A stretch of DNA of 64,000 nt from DATDIC01 sp963777625 (GTDB lineage Bacteria > Pseudomonadota > Alphaproteobacteria > Acetobacterales > Acetobacteraceae): positions 106,159-170,158 of the forward strand of contig CAVZRO010000040.1 of assembly GCA_963777625.1 (NCBI GenBank), given 5' to 3'. The notes under the pieces were generated by a model that was not told the origin of the DNA, ran no database searches, and worked only from the letters and a program-made list of their open reading frames with translations. Position 1 is the stretch's first letter. Every line of letters begins with the position of its first letter. Made by a program: the position numbers and the translations under genes. Positions 16,441 through 26,623 of the stretch are shown piece after piece.

Positions 16441-17899
16441 TCAGAACGTCACGTTCGTGCGCAGCCCAAAAACCGCCTCATTGCCAATCCGCCTGCCTGG
16501 ATTCAGCGGGTCCGGAATGCCGCCGCTCGGCAGGAACACGTATTGGAAGTCCGGCTGAACCTGCCACCAGGGAGCGATCTGGTATTGGTACGTAACCTCG
16601 ATGAAGGTCTCGCTGCCGCGAACCGGAAATGGCGTGCCGGTGAAGAACCCCGTATCGCTGTCCAGAGCGCTGGCAACACCGCTGACCTTGGCCACACCGA
16701 ACCCGACGCCAAACGAATCGTTGTCTCGCCCCGGCAGCGGAGCCTTCAGGTCCAGCCCCGCATTGACGCTGAACGAAATCAGATTGCGGTCCGCCGGCGC
16801 CCCCATCAGGCGCGCAAACACGCCAAGCGATCGCGGTCCCTGTGGATCAGGCTGCCACACGGCCTGATCGGCAACCGCATAGAAGCTGAAATTGCCCTGA
16901 AGCATCCGTGGCACACCGTTGCTGGCTGGATTGGCAAGCGACAAACCGGTGTTATCGAACCGCTGGTCCGGAAAGGCCGCGGTATCGTACCAGAAACCCA
17001 GCTTGTACGTTCCCGCCAGGCCCGGTCGCTGATCGCCGGACGTCATCTGCCCGACGGCAGGCTGATTGAGCGCATACTGAATCTCGCCGATGATCAGCGC
17101 CCCGGTCCTCAGGTTGAAATTGCCGCCCCAGCGCGTGCTTCCACGTAACTGCGAATCGTCATTGAACGGGCCGCCGGGCGGATTGTCCTGAAACACGCCG
17201 CCCAGGACCGTCAGCGCATTGGTCGGATGATCCCGCAGGCGGACGCCAAGCGACGATAGCGGATAGGCCGGGCCGCCCGCGTAGAGGTCGGCCGAGGGCA
17301 CCATCGGCCAGCCCATCATCGTATTCATGAACAGGCTGGAATACGGTACTGACCATGAATTCCTGGTCGATGCTCTGCTGTCCCAGTTTCACGTCCGCGA
17401 GCCCGTCGAGAAACGCCTGCTGGTACCAAACCTCCCACAGCCGTACGGTCGGCGACGCCGCGATGCCACTGGCCGTCTGCAGATTATCCAGATATCCCTG
17501 GCTGAAATTGGGTCCATATATCCACAGCGCGCTGGCATTGAACGTGCCGCCCTCCCAGCCGAACGCCTTCTGCGTATCGAGCTGCAGATCCAGCGTGGTC
17601 AGCCCGTCACCCGAGGCGCCGCGCTTCACCCCGCCAGCCACGTTGCCCAGCACCTCGTCGGTGGTCTGCAGGCCGACACTGATCCCGTACCTGCCGAGCG
17701 CAGTCCGCAGGCCGCCAATATCCCCGAGCAGATTGCTCCGCGTCCAAAGGTTGGTCATGAACCCGGGCTCGCTCTGCGGAGCCCCAGAACTGGCCGGCGG
17801 CACCGGTGCCTGCGCCCGGCTTGCCTGCGGGATTGCCGCAACCAGCAACACCGCCACGGCGGCCCCGAATGTACCTTGTCCATAGCCGCCGGTCGGCAT
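16441..17899 (-). pseudogene. oprB: OprB-type carbohydrate porin, broken by one frameshift
   Basis: Two overlapping frames make one outer-membrane porin. The first starts at ATG 17899 with a signal peptide (MPTGGYGQGTFGAAVAVLLV...ASRAQA) and runs to QSIDQEFMVST; the second resumes with YSSLFMNTMMGWPMVPSADL and ends in FGLRTNVTF, the aromatic C-terminal residue required for outer-membrane assembly. The break is one net base near 17345. Everything else in the ~485-residue product is intact (YGISVGLQTTDEVLGN, FIEVTYQYQIAPWWQVQPDF). It is a sequencing indel or a recent null mutation. Confidence 0.85.
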
Positions 17900-18360
17900 G
17901 CTGGGCTCCCTGTTTGCCGGGCATACCTTGCCCACGGATGCGAATGCGAATAACTCGCATTATCATTCACCGATGAACCCTCGTCAAGCATTGCCGTCTT
18001 CCCGCACCCCCCGTCATTCCCGCACCCCCCCGTCATTCCCGCACCCCCCCGTCATTCCCGCGAAAGCGGGAATCCAACGCCTGCCCATGCGACCGCGACC
18101 TCGGCGTGGATGACCGCCTGCGCGGGCATCAGGGGGGAGAGTCAGCCCATCGACTAGCTGGTATCACCGGCTACCAACCACCATAGCTTCCGAAACTACC
18201 GTCCACGCCTGGACGATCGCCCCGGGGGATCGGTTCCGCCCCGCGCCCTACGACGCCGCGCACCTGTAACTGACGCCGCGACAAACGCTACCCCCGGCGA
18301 CCCCGGGCCTGCAGCCGCCGACCCACGCCGCAACCACACCAACGCGAACAGCGTGTCCGC
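17900..18360. repeat. Intergenic region with tandem CGTCATTCCCGC hairpin units
   Basis: Between divergently placed genes there are three close copies of CGTCATTCCCGC separated by C-runs at about 18010-18060, followed by the hairpin GCGAAAGCGGGAATCC near 18060-18075. The rest of this 460-bp gap shows no supportable gene. Confidence 0.6.
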
Positions 18361-19299
18361 TCACGACCGCGGCCATCGCACCGCCATCTCGGGCAGCACC
18401 TCGGAGATCAAACGTTTCGTCTGCCCCAATACGTCGTGATCCCCGCGCGCGACCGGTCGCAGAATGAACTTCGACACGCCCGCATCCACATAGGCCCCAA
18501 TACGATCGAGTATCGTCCGCGCGTCGCCGATCGTGAAATAACCCAGCGGATCGCGGCCGGTCCGCGCCCGATAAGCATCGAACGCCGCCGCCATCCCGGG
18601 ATCGTCCGCACCGCCGAAGCGGAACGCAATGCCCGCCCCATAATGGTCCGCATCGATGCTGCGCCCGGTTTCGACCAGCGCCCGTTTGATCGCCGCGATC
18701 GCCTCGCCCGCCTGCTCCGGCGTCTCCGGCCCGGCCTGCCAGCCGGTGCCGAACCGCGCCGTCCGTCGGATCGCCGCCGCGGACGAACCGCCGATCCACA
18801 TCGGCAGCTCCGACTGCACCGGGCGCGGCAGAATGGACACACCCGACAGCCGGAAATGGCCACCTTCATGGTCCACCCGCTCTTCCGTCCACAGCCGATG
18901 GATCACCACCAGCGCCTCATCGGTCCGGGACCCGCGCGTGCGCGTATCGATGTGCAGCGCCGCCCATTCCGGCGCCACCGGGCTGCCGATGCCAAACCCC
19001 GGCAATAGCCGGCCCTCCGACAGCACATCCACCGTGGCGCATTGCTTGGCGACCAGCACCGGATCGCGCAGTGCCAGCGACAGCACATTGACGCCGAGCT
19101 TGATCCGCCGCGTCCGCCCGGCCATCGCCGCCAGCGCGGTCATGCTCTCCAGGATCGGCGTGCGACTGACGATACGGTCGGTCTGCCAGAGCGAATCCAC
19201 CCCTTCCGCCTCGCACAGATCGACAAAACGCCAGAACCCCGCCGCGCCGTCGAACGGGAACTCCGCCAGGCCGATGCCGGCGGCGATGCTGCGTGTCAT
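18361..19299 (-). CDS. Luciferase-like (LLM) oxidoreductase
   Basis: A 312-residue TIM-barrel luciferase-like enzyme: AEGVDSLWQTDRIVSRTPIL, RIKLGVNVLSLALRDPVLVA, LSEGRLLPGFGIGSPVAPEW and SELPMWIGGSSAAAIRRTAR. Cofactor (F420 or FMN) and substrate are unknown. Start ATG at 19299 follows AGGAG by 7 bp. It is divergent from the MFS carrier gene, which it may serve or be regulated with; the intergenic space is about 110 bp. Confidence 0.85.
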   Translation of the reverse strand: MTRSIAAGIGLAEFPFDGAAGFWRFVDLCEAEGVDSLWQTDRIVSRTPILESMTALAAMAGRTRRIKLGVNVLSLALRDPVLVAKQCATVDVLSEGRLLPGFGIGSPVAPEWAALHIDTRTRGSRTDEALVVIHRLWTEERVDHEGGHFRLSGVSILPRPVQSELPMWIGGSSAAAIRRTARFGTGWQAGPETPEQAGEAIAAIKRALVETGRSIDADHYGAGIAFRFGGADDPGMAAAFDAYRARTGRDPLGYFTIGDARTILDRIGAYVDAGVSKFILRPVARGDHDVLGQTKRLISEVLPEMAVRWPRS

Positions 19300-19409
19300 G
19301 CAATTCTCCTGCGCCACGCGAGCCTATCCGATGCCCCGGCGGGTTGCGAGCGAGCCGCCATGACGGCAGGATCGGCAGCCAGGCAAACGCCACGGGGAAC
19401 GTCCGTCTT

Positions 19410-20630
19410 TTGACTCAAATCGGTCTCGGCCGGCTCGTCACCGGCCGCAGGTGGACGTTCGGCACCGCGGATTTCTGGCGCCTGTGGTATGCCGGCATGG
19501 TCGCCTTCGTGGTCCGCTGGGTGGAGACGCTGGCCGTCGCCATCTTCGTGTTCCAGCATACGCGCTCACCTTTTGCGGTCGCCCTGGTCACCATGCTGCG
19601 GTTGTTGCCGATGGGCCTGTTCGGCGCATTCCTGGGTGCCGCCGCCGAGCGGATGGAACGCCGGACGGTCCTGCTCGGCATGATCCTGATGCTGCTGGTC
19701 ACCGACATCGCGCTCGCGGCACTTGCCATTAGCGGACGGCTGGCCGTCTGGCACGTGGCGGTGGGTTCCTTCGCCAACGGCATCGCCTGGGCGGCCGACA
19801 ACCCGGTGCGGCGGGCGGCGATGGGCGAAGTGATCGGCAGCGAGCTCATGGGCCCCGCGATGTCGATCGACATCGCGGCAAATAACGGCAGCCGCATGCT
19901 GGGTCCCGCCATCGGCGGCCTGCTGCTGGCGACCAGCGGCATCCAGGGCGTGTTCATCGTCGGCGTGGTGCTCTATGCCACCTCGTTCATCGCCGCCCTC
20001 GGCCTGCGCTACCGGAATCGGCGATTTTCGCCGACCCACGTCCCGGTGCTGGCCGGCATCGCCCAGGGGCTGCATCTGGCCACGCAGGATAAGCGTCTGC
20101 TGGGCACGTTGGTGGTTACAATCATCTACAACCTGTTCGCCTGGCCGTTCACCAGCATGGTGCCGGTGATCGCGCAGCAGCATCTCGGACTGGGACCGGC
20201 GGGCACCGGCGTGCTTGCCAGCATGGATGGGCTGGGTGCTCTGCTGGGCGCCGGGGTGGTCGCGGTCCTGGTGCGTCCCCGGCACTACGGACGGGTCTAT
20301 GTGGGCGGCATCATCATCTACGCGGCAATGCTGACCGCATTCGCGTTGATGCCCTCGGCGCTGCCGGCAGGCGCCGCCCTGTTCCTGGAAGGCTTCGGCG
20401 GATCAGGCTACAGCATCATGCAGACCACGCTGATTTATCTCTACGCGCCGCCGGATATGCGCAGCCGCATGCTAGGGCTGCTGTCGGTGTGCATCGGCGT
20501 CGGGCCGATCGGCTTCCTGCATCTCGGGCTACTGGCCAATGCGATCGGCGCACAATGGGCCACCGTGGTGACGGGCATCGAGACGCTGCTGGCGCTGGCG
20601 CTCACCCGCCCCTTGTGGCGGGCTCTCTGA
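19410..20630 (+). CDS. MFS transporter (EntS/MFS_3-like)
   Basis: About 406 residues with 10-12 hydrophobic segments. Conserved parts include TADFWRLWYAGMVAFVVRWV at the N-terminus, LGAAAERMERRTVLLGMIL (motif A-like loop) and AADNPVRRAAMGEVIGSE, a pattern of the MFS_3 / enterobactin-exporter-like group. It lies in the inner membrane; the substrate is unknown. The frame is open further upstream to 19293, but that would overlap the divergent luciferase gene; TTG at 19410 is a plausible start, with GGGGA 12 bp upstream. The start is uncertain. Confidence 0.78.
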   Translation: MTQIGLGRLVTGRRWTFGTADFWRLWYAGMVAFVVRWVETLAVAIFVFQHTRSPFAVALVTMLRLLPMGLFGAFLGAAAERMERRTVLLGMILMLLVTDIALAALAISGRLAVWHVAVGSFANGIAWAADNPVRRAAMGEVIGSELMGPAMSIDIAANNGSRMLGPAIGGLLLATSGIQGVFIVGVVLYATSFIAALGLRYRNRRFSPTHVPVLAGIAQGLHLATQDKRLLGTLVVTIIYNLFAWPFTSMVPVIAQQHLGLGPAGTGVLASMDGLGALLGAGVVAVLVRPRHYGRVYVGGIIIYAAMLTAFALMPSALPAGAALFLEGFGGSGYSIMQTTLIYLYAPPDMRSRMLGLLSVCIGVGPIGFLHLGLLANAIGAQWATVVTGIETLLALALTRPLWRAL

Positions 20631-20818
20631 TCCCGGACCGCATTGAGGGTGACCCGCGTTCGTCATTCCAGTTCCCCGTCATCCCCGCTCCCCCGTCATT
20701 CCCGCGAAAGCGGGAAACCAGCCAAACCCTCGAATTCCCGCGCTTTTCGCCTGGGTGCCCGCTTTCGCGTGCACGCCGGGTCAACGTCTTCGCCCGCGCG
20801 GGTTGGTACAATACCGCC
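20631..20818. repeat. MITE-like element B
   Basis: Starts GGACCGCATTGAGGGTGACC (20635 on) right after the MFS stop and ends GCGGGTTGGTACAATACC near 20816; the two ends are related inverted repeats of the family seen at 32805-32973. Its core differs from A and E and contains CGTCATTCCCGCGAAAGCGG-type hairpins. It separates two convergent genes and may carry a bidirectional terminator. Confidence 0.7.
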
Positions 20819-20837
20819 AGCACGCGCCGTTCCCCCC

Positions 20838-21884
20838 TCAGGCGCGAAACCGCGGCATCACCTGTTCGCACAGCAGGCGCAGCGCCGTCCGCACCTGGGC
20901 GTGCGGAATCCGGCCGCCCGGGTTCAGCTCCATCAGCACGCCGTCCAGTTCCAGCTCGCCGACGATATCACGCAGCCGCACCGAGACAGTTTCGGGTGAA
21001 CCGATCAGCACCATGCCGCGACAGGCTTCCTCGAACGTCATGCTCGCCAGCCGCTCCGCCTGCGCCCGGCGAATCTCGCCGGTACTCCCGCCGACGCGGG
21101 AAGCCGAGTCGGCCAGCAGCGCCGCCTGCGCGCGATAGTAATGCAGCAGGCTCGGCTCCGCTTCGCTGCGGGCGCGCGCATCGGTGGCCGCGAGATAGCC
21201 GGGGAAGCGGAGAAATACCTGGCCCCGGCCCGGATGTCCGGCTGCCTGCCATGCCTCGCGATAGGCACGGATCAGCGGCGCGACATACGCGGCAGCCTCA
21301 TGGCGGATGGCCACGAAGATCGGCGCGCCGGCGCGGCCGATAACCGGATAGGTCTCCGCGCTGGTCGCCGCGATGCGGATCGGTGGTTCCGCCTGAAATG
21401 GCCGTGGTGTCGTGGTGACGTCAGCAAACCGATGAAAGCGTCCCTCATAGGAAATGCCCGTCCGTGTCCACGCCAGACGCAGTATCTCCAGTGTCTCGGC
21501 GAAGCGGTCACGGCTTTCGGCATAAGGCACGCCATAGGCTTCGTAGGTGCGCGCCACGCCGCTGCGGCCCACCCCAAGGATCAGCCGGCCGCGACTGAGC
21601 TGATCCACCGTCGCCGCCTCCTCCGCCAGCCGCAGCGGGTGACACAGCGGCAACACCTGCACCGCAATGCCGATTTTTATGCGCTGCGTGCGCGCGGCAA
21701 TGGCACTGGCGATCAACAGCGGAGCCGACAGCACCGAGCGCTCCGGATCGAAATGCAGCTCGGCGAGCCACACCGCATCGAGCCCGCCGTGCTCGGCTGC
21801 ATCGATAAGCGCCATCGCCTGCTCGAACGCGGCCGCATCGCCGGCGGACACCGAGGGGAACTCGTGGAAGATGCCGAACTCCAT
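20838..21884 (-). CDS. Luciferase-like (LLM) flavin-dependent oxidoreductase
   Basis: A 348-residue luciferase-like enzyme, longer than the other three here. Features: MEFGIFHEFPSV at the start, DAVWLAELHFDPERSVLSAP, KIGIAVQVLPLCHPLRLAEE, LSRGRLILGVGRSGVARTYE. The AELHF segment and size suggest the FMN-dependent alkanal-monooxygenase-like subgroup rather than F420 types. It is convergent with the MFS gene and divergent from the aldo/keto reductase. Confidence 0.85.
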   Translation of the reverse strand: MEFGIFHEFPSVSAGDAAAFEQAMALIDAAEHGGLDAVWLAELHFDPERSVLSAPLLIASAIAARTQRIKIGIAVQVLPLCHPLRLAEEAATVDQLSRGRLILGVGRSGVARTYEAYGVPYAESRDRFAETLEILRLAWTRTGISYEGRFHRFADVTTTPRPFQAEPPIRIAATSAETYPVIGRAGAPIFVAIRHEAAAYVAPLIRAYREAWQAAGHPGRGQVFLRFPGYLAATDARARSEAEPSLLHYYRAQAALLADSASRVGGSTGEIRRAQAERLASMTFEEACRGMVLIGSPETVSVRLRDIVGELELDGVLMELNPGGRIPHAQVRTALRLLCEQVMPRFRA

Positions 21885-21971
21885 GCGCGGGCCGCTCCGT
21901 CGGTGGGAACCGAGTTTGCGGCGCGTTCCCCGGTCCCGTAAAGCAGGAGGCAGTCAGCGGTGGAGGGGTGG

Positions 21972-22919
21972 ATGGAAAAGCGGCAACTCGGGCGTTCGGG
22001 GATCGCGGTGGCGCCGCTGGCGTTCGGCGGGAACGTGTTCGGCTGGACGGCGGACCAGGCGATGTCGTTCCGGCTGCTGGACGCGTTCGTGGCAGGCGGC
22101 TTCAACCTGATCGACACCGCGGACGTCTATTCGCGCTGGGCGGCGGGCCACCAGGGCGGCGAGTCGGAAACCATCATCGGCAACTGGCTGAAGGCGCGCG
22201 GCGGACGCGAGCGGGTGGTGATCGCGACCAAGCTCGGCATGGACATGGGGGATGGGAAAAAGGGCCTGTCGCGCGCGTACATGATGCGCGCGGTGGAGGA
22301 TTCGCTGCGGCGGCTGCGGACCGATTACATCGATCTGTATCAGTCGCATCGGGATGATCCTGATACACCGATGCAGGAGGTGCTGGAGGGGTATCAGCGG
22401 CTGATCGAGCAGGGCAAGGTGCGGACGATCGGTGCCTCGAATTTTACCGCGGCGCGCCTTCAGGAGGCCCTGGACACCAGCCGGCGACACGGCCTGCCGC
22501 GCTATGAAACCCTGCAGCCGCTGCACAATTTATCCGACCGCGCGGAGTTCGAGTCGGAGCTGCAGCCGTTGTGCGTGCAGGAGGAGGTGGCGGTGATCCC
22601 GTACTATTCGCTGGCGAGCGGGTTCCTGACCGGAAAGTATCGGAAGCAAGCGGATCTGGCCGGGCGCGCGCGGGAAGCGGGCGCCGGGAAGTATCTGAAC
22701 GAACGAGGCTTGCGTATCCTCGCGGCGCTGGATCAGGTGGCGGCGCAGGCGCGCGCCACCCCGGCACAGGTCGCGCTGGCCTGGTTGATGGCCCGCCCGG
22801 CAATCGCCGCCCCGATCGCCAGCGCGACCAGTCTCGAGCAACTGAATGAGCTGGTAACTGCCCCCGATCTCCGGCTCGACCCCGCCGCGATTACCCAGCT
22901 CGATCAGGCGAGCGCGTAG
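21972..22919 (+). CDS. Aldo/keto reductase
   Basis: A 315-residue NAD(P)H-dependent oxidoreductase with a (beta/alpha)8 barrel. The catalytic tetrad is visible: Asp and Tyr in NLIDTADVYSRWAAG, Lys in VVIATKLGMDMG, and His in IDLYQSHRDDPDTPM. The nucleotide site near the C-terminus is SATSLEQLNELV. Start ATG at 21972 follows GGAGGGGTGG closely; an ATG four codons earlier overlaps this site. It is divergent from the luciferase-like gene. Confidence 0.9.
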   Translation: MEKRQLGRSGIAVAPLAFGGNVFGWTADQAMSFRLLDAFVAGGFNLIDTADVYSRWAAGHQGGESETIIGNWLKARGGRERVVIATKLGMDMGDGKKGLSRAYMMRAVEDSLRRLRTDYIDLYQSHRDDPDTPMQEVLEGYQRLIEQGKVRTIGASNFTAARLQEALDTSRRHGLPRYETLQPLHNLSDRAEFESELQPLCVQEEVAVIPYYSLASGFLTGKYRKQADLAGRAREAGAGKYLNERGLRILAALDQVAAQARATPAQVALAWLMARPAIAAPIASATSLEQLNELVTAPDLRLDPAAITQLDQASA

Positions 22920-23179
22920 CCGGACGCTCCATGATTCCAGTCAGGCTCCGTCATGCCCGCGAAACATCCGTCATGCCGGCGAAACACCGTCATGCCGCGA
23001 AACACCGTCATGCCCGCGAAGGCGGGCATCCACGCGCGAGCCCCCGAAATTCCGGGGGTTCGCCTGGATTCCCACTTTCCGCGGGAATGACGAACGCAGG
23101 TCACCCTCAATGCGGCTTGCTCCAACACTCCCCCCGCCAGAAGCTTGATCGTGCCAACCGAACTGCCCGTTGCCCCGGT
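22920..23179. repeat. MITE-like element C between convergent genes
   Basis: Contains four close CGTCATGCC(G)CGAAA units (22950-23020), a hairpin GCCCGCGAAGGCGGGC, and an end reading GGTCACCCTCAATGCGGCTTG near 23098-23118, which is the family terminal repeat in inverted form. The other end is less clear. Confidence 0.6.
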
Positions 23180-24081
23180 TCAGTTCGCCCCCATCGCCCA
23201 GGTCGCCGCGTCCCAGCCAGGCGCGTAATCGCGGTTTGTCTGCGCCGGATTGCGGTTCACCAGCGGGCGGGCATAGAGCGGATGGCGCATGCTGCGTACT
23301 TCGTGCTCGATCTGGAACAGCTTCTTCCCGCTGTCCACATCGACGATATCGGTGAAGCGATACTGATGCTGGTCGCTCTCCTCGGTGATCAGCCCACGCT
23401 CCAGAAGCTTGCGATGTGGGCCGGAGAAATCCGCCAGGGTGATCTGGATATGATGGCCGTCGTACTTCGGATGCGGCCCGGCGGCCGGGCGATACAGCGC
23501 CTTGTTGCCGTCGCCCAGCGACGCCCAGGCAAACGCCCCACGCGCGTCCTCGCTCACCCCGGCGATACCGCCCCGAGCACCTGCTGGTAGAAGCGCGCGA
23601 TCGCCGGCAAGGACGTCTTCTCCGGCACGTCGAACTCCACGTAGGGCATGCCCAGCGTGATGCGCCCGAACCGAGCGGCATCCGGCGCGTGGCAGCGAAT
23701 GCGGTTGCCCCAGGGGCAGGTCGTCTCGACCCCGTCATTGGTTTCGCGGAAGCTGAATTTCGTGCCCTCCAGGTCCTTCTGCACGGCGTGCAGGCGGTGC
23801 AGCAGGGCAGCCAGATCAGGCAGCACCAGGCCGGTCGTACCCCGCACCACCTGCGGCGGCCGCGCGGGCAGATGGAACTGCGCGCGCCCGACATTAACCC
23901 ACATGTTCGACAGGCCGGCCATCAGGTACGGGTCGCGCGTCAGCCCCAACCCGCTGATATAGAACAATGTCGCCAGCTTCTGGTCCGGCACAGTAACGTT
24001 CACGTGCCCGAGCTCGACGATATTGCCCAGGTCCTCGACAGTGCGGTCGTACAGCGGCTTGGTGGCAACGGTATCGTTCAT
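23180..24081 (-). pseudogene. VOC family (extradiol-dioxygenase-like) protein, frameshifted
   Basis: Two frames form one ~300-residue two-part VOC protein. The first (24081 to 23554) has IVELGHVNVTVPDQKLATLF (metal His), SNMWVNVGRAQFHLPARPP and RFYQQVLGAV; the second continues with AGVSEDARGAFAWASLGDGN, YDGHHIQITLADFSGPHRKL and LFQIEHEVRSMRHPLYARPL. The break near 23560 is one net base. Start ATG at 24081 follows AAGGAG. An alternative is two coupled genes with a GTG start at the junction, but the second part alone lacks half of its fold. It lies downstream of two acyl-CoA dehydrogenase genes on the same strand. Confidence 0.78.
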
Positions 24082-24196
24082 GTCCCGGTTCTCCTTTCGC
24101 CGAAACGGCGGCGGCTGACGCAGCATATCGCCGGGCGGCCGCAACGGTCCATGCCCGGGGAAGGCATGCGGGAGAGCAACACGAGCGCGCCGCGGT

Positions 24197-25342
24197 TCAG
24201 GACGCCTGGAACAGGCCGCCGAGCCGCGCCAGCTCGGCCAGATGCTGGTCGGCGTCGCCGAACATCTGGTCGATCATGGTCATGCGCTTGAAGTAGTGGC
24301 CCACCTTGTATTCCTCGGTCATGCCGATGCCGCCATGAAGCTGGATCGCCTCCTGGCCGACCAGCCGGCCGGAGCGGCCGATCTGCACCTTGGCGGCGGC
24401 GATGGCACGGCGGCGCTCGGTGGGATTGGTTTCGGCTGACATGACAGTGGCGAACAGCGCCATGCTGCGGGCCTGCTCCACGGCGGTCAGCATATCGACG
24501 GCGCGATGCTGCAGGGCCTGGAACTGGCCGATGGGGCGGCCGAACTGCTGGCGGGTCTTCAGGTAGTCGAGGGTGATCTCCTGCATCGCGGACATCACGC
24601 CGACCGCCTCGGCGCACAGCGCGGCGATGGCCTCATCGACCGCGTGCTCGATGGCCGGCAGCGCGGCGCCGGGGTCGCCGAGGGCGGCGACGGCGCGGAC
24701 GTTGTCGAAGCTCAGCTCGGCGGCGCGCAGTCCGTCCTGGGTGGGATAGGCGCGGCGGGAGACGCCTGGCGCGGCTGGGTCGATCAGGAACAGGCCGATG
24801 CCGGCGCGATCCTGACGGTTGCCGGCGGTGCGCGCGGTGACCAGCAGGCGGTCGGCGCAATCGCCGTGCAGCACGACGCTTTTCGCCCCGCTGATGCTCC
24901 AGGCGTCGCCCTGCCGGCGAGCGGAGGTGCCGATGTCGGCGAGATTCCAGCGCGACTGGCGTTCGACATGCGCGAAGGCGAGGCGGAGCTTGCCCTGGAT
25001 GATCCGCGGGATCAGCTCGGATTGCTGGGCCGCGGTCGCGAGGCGGCGGAGCAGGCCGCCGCCCAGCACCACGGTGGCGAGATAGGGCTCCAGGATCAGC
25101 CCGCGCCCGAACGCCTCGAACACCAGCATGGTCTCGACCGCGCCGCCGCCGAAGCCGCCATGCGCTTCCGCGAACGGCAGCCCGAGCAGCCCGAGTTCGG
25201 CGTACTGCGCCCAGATCTCGGCACTCCAGCCGTCAGGCTGAAGAAGGTATTTGCGGCGCTGCTCGAACTGGTAGCGGTCGGCGATCAGGCGATCGACGCT
25301 GTCCTTGAGCAGGCGCTGTTCGTCGGTCAGGTCGAAGTCCAT
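24197..25342 (-). CDS. Acyl-CoA dehydrogenase family protein (1)
   Basis: A 381-residue FAD-dependent dehydrogenase that desaturates acyl-CoA esters at alpha-beta. Seen: N-terminal helices MDFDLTDEQRLLKDSVDRLI, GLLGLPFAEAHGGFGGGAVE, the mid beta domain (WSISGAKSVVLHGDCADRLL) and the C-terminal FAD-contact region QFGRPIGQFQALQHRAVDML and AIQLHGGIGMTEEYKVGHYF. It lies 84 bp after a second acyl-CoA dehydrogenase gene; such pairs often form heteromeric enzymes in steroid or terpene breakdown, so a heteromer is a reasonable inference. Confidence 0.9.
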   Translation of the reverse strand: MDFDLTDEQRLLKDSVDRLIADRYQFEQRRKYLLQPDGWSAEIWAQYAELGLLGLPFAEAHGGFGGGAVETMLVFEAFGRGLILEPYLATVVLGGGLLRRLATAAQQSELIPRIIQGKLRLAFAHVERQSRWNLADIGTSARRQGDAWSISGAKSVVLHGDCADRLLVTARTAGNRQDRAGIGLFLIDPAAPGVSRRAYPTQDGLRAAELSFDNVRAVAALGDPGAALPAIEHAVDEAIAALCAEAVGVMSAMQEITLDYLKTRQQFGRPIGQFQALQHRAVDMLTAVEQARSMALFATVMSAETNPTERRRAIAAAKVQIGRSGRLVGQEAIQLHGGIGMTEEYKVGHYFKRMTMIDQMFGDADQHLAELARLGGLFQAS

Positions 25343-25426
25343 TTATGTCTCCAGGTGGCAGCGGCCGGTGTGTCGATGGCCGGCACAAGGCCGGGGCGGC
25401 GGTGGCCGTGATGGAGTGGCGAACGG

Positions 25427-26623
25427 TCAAAGACCGAGGATGGCCTTGGCGACGATGTTGCGCTGGATCTCGTTGGAGCCGCCGTAGATCGACACCTTGC
25501 GGTAGTTGAAATAGCTCGGCGCGGCGCCGGCGGCGTAGTCGGGGCCGATGACGGGCTCGTTCCGCGCCTCGTCCGGCGGTTGGTACGGCATGACGTAGGG
25601 TCCGACCACGTCCATCATCAGCTCGGTCAGTTGCTGCTGGATGACGGAGCCCTTCAGCTTCAGGATGGAGGAAGCCGGGTTGGGCTTGCCCTTCTCGCGG
25701 TTGCGTTCGGCGGCGACGACGCGAAGCTGGGTCATCTCCAGGGCTTTCAGCTCCACCTCGATGGCGGCGAGTTTTTCGCGGAAGCGGGGGTCCTCGATAA
25801 GCGGCTGGTCGCCCACGCGTTCCAGCGCGGCGAGGTGCTTGATGCGGGCGACCCGGGCCTTGGAGGCGCCGACGCGGGCGATGCCCGTGCGTTCGTTGCC
25901 GAGCAGGAATTTCGCGTAGTCCCAGCCCTTGTTTTCCTGGCCGACGAGGTTTTCGGCGGGAACCCGGACGTCGTCGAAGAACACTTCATTCACTTCGCGC
26001 CCGCCGTCGATGGTGACGATCGGGCGGACGGTGATGCCGGGGGTCTGCATGTCGATCAGCAGGAAGGAGATGCCCTCCTGCTTCCTGGCGGCGGGGTCGG
26101 TGCGCACCAGGCAGAAGATCCAGTCGGCATACTGGGCGAGCGTAGTCCAGATTTTCTGACCATTGACGATGTAGGTGTCGCCATCGCGTTCGGCGCGGGT
26201 GCGCAACGAGGCGAGGTCGGAGCCGGCGCCGGGCTCGGAGAAGCCCTGGCACCAGAAATCGTCGGCGTTGGCGCAGCGCGGCAGGAAGCGGCGTTTTTGC
26301 GCGTCGCTGCCGAACTGGGCGATGACCGGGCCGACCATGGTGACGTTGAAGCCGATCGGCGGCGGCACATGCGCCTGCTGCATCTCGTCCTGGTAGAGAT
26401 AGACCTGGACCGGGGACCACGGCTGGCCGCCCCATTGCACCGGCCAGTTGGGCGTGGCCCAGCCGCGCGCGTTCAGGATGCGCTGGGAGGTGACGATGTC
26501 GTGTTTCGACAGGTGCTCGCCGGCAGCGACCTTGGCGCGGATGGGTTCGGGGATTTCGCTATGGAAGAAACGGCGCGCGTCTTCGCGGAAGGCGAGTTCC
26601 TCGTTGCTGAAGGTCAGGTCCAT
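25427..26623 (-). CDS. Acyl-CoA dehydrogenase family protein (2)
   Basis: A 398-residue paralog of the neighbouring dehydrogenase. Visible parts: MDLTFSNEELAFREDARRFF, ARGWATPNWPVQWGGQPWSP, FWCQGFSEPGAGSDLASLRT (substrate/FAD loop), YIVNGQKIWTTLAQYADWIF and the C-terminal VSIYGGSNEIQRNIVAKAIL. Start ATG at 26623 follows AAGGAG; the longer frame to 26764 has no such site. It is upstream of the other dehydrogenase and the VOC gene, forming a three-gene degradative operon. Confidence 0.9.
   Translation of the reverse strand: MDLTFSNEELAFREDARRFFHSEIPEPIRAKVAAGEHLSKHDIVTSQRILNARGWATPNWPVQWGGQPWSPVQVYLYQDEMQQAHVPPPIGFNVTMVGPVIAQFGSDAQKRRFLPRCANADDFWCQGFSEPGAGSDLASLRTRAERDGDTYIVNGQKIWTTLAQYADWIFCLVRTDPAARKQEGISFLLIDMQTPGITVRPIVTIDGGREVNEVFFDDVRVPAENLVGQENKGWDYAKFLLGNERTGIARVGASKARVARIKHLAALERVGDQPLIEDPRFREKLAAIEVELKALEMTQLRVVAAERNREKGKPNPASSILKLKGSVIQQQLTELMMDVVGPYVMPYQPPDEARNEPVIGPDYAAGAAPSYFNYRKVSIYGGSNEIQRNIVAKAILGL

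Noticed and set aside
13460..16558. A 1032-codon open frame on the + strand
   Set aside because: It lies opposite the Dyp and NHL genes, has Arg/Gln/His-rich composition typical of antisense GC-rich frames, and no recognisable domain.
17990..18080. Possible CRISPR-like array of CGTCATTCCCGC units
   Set aside because: Units are short and irregular, with C-run spacers; they belong to the REP-like hairpin class found in many gaps.
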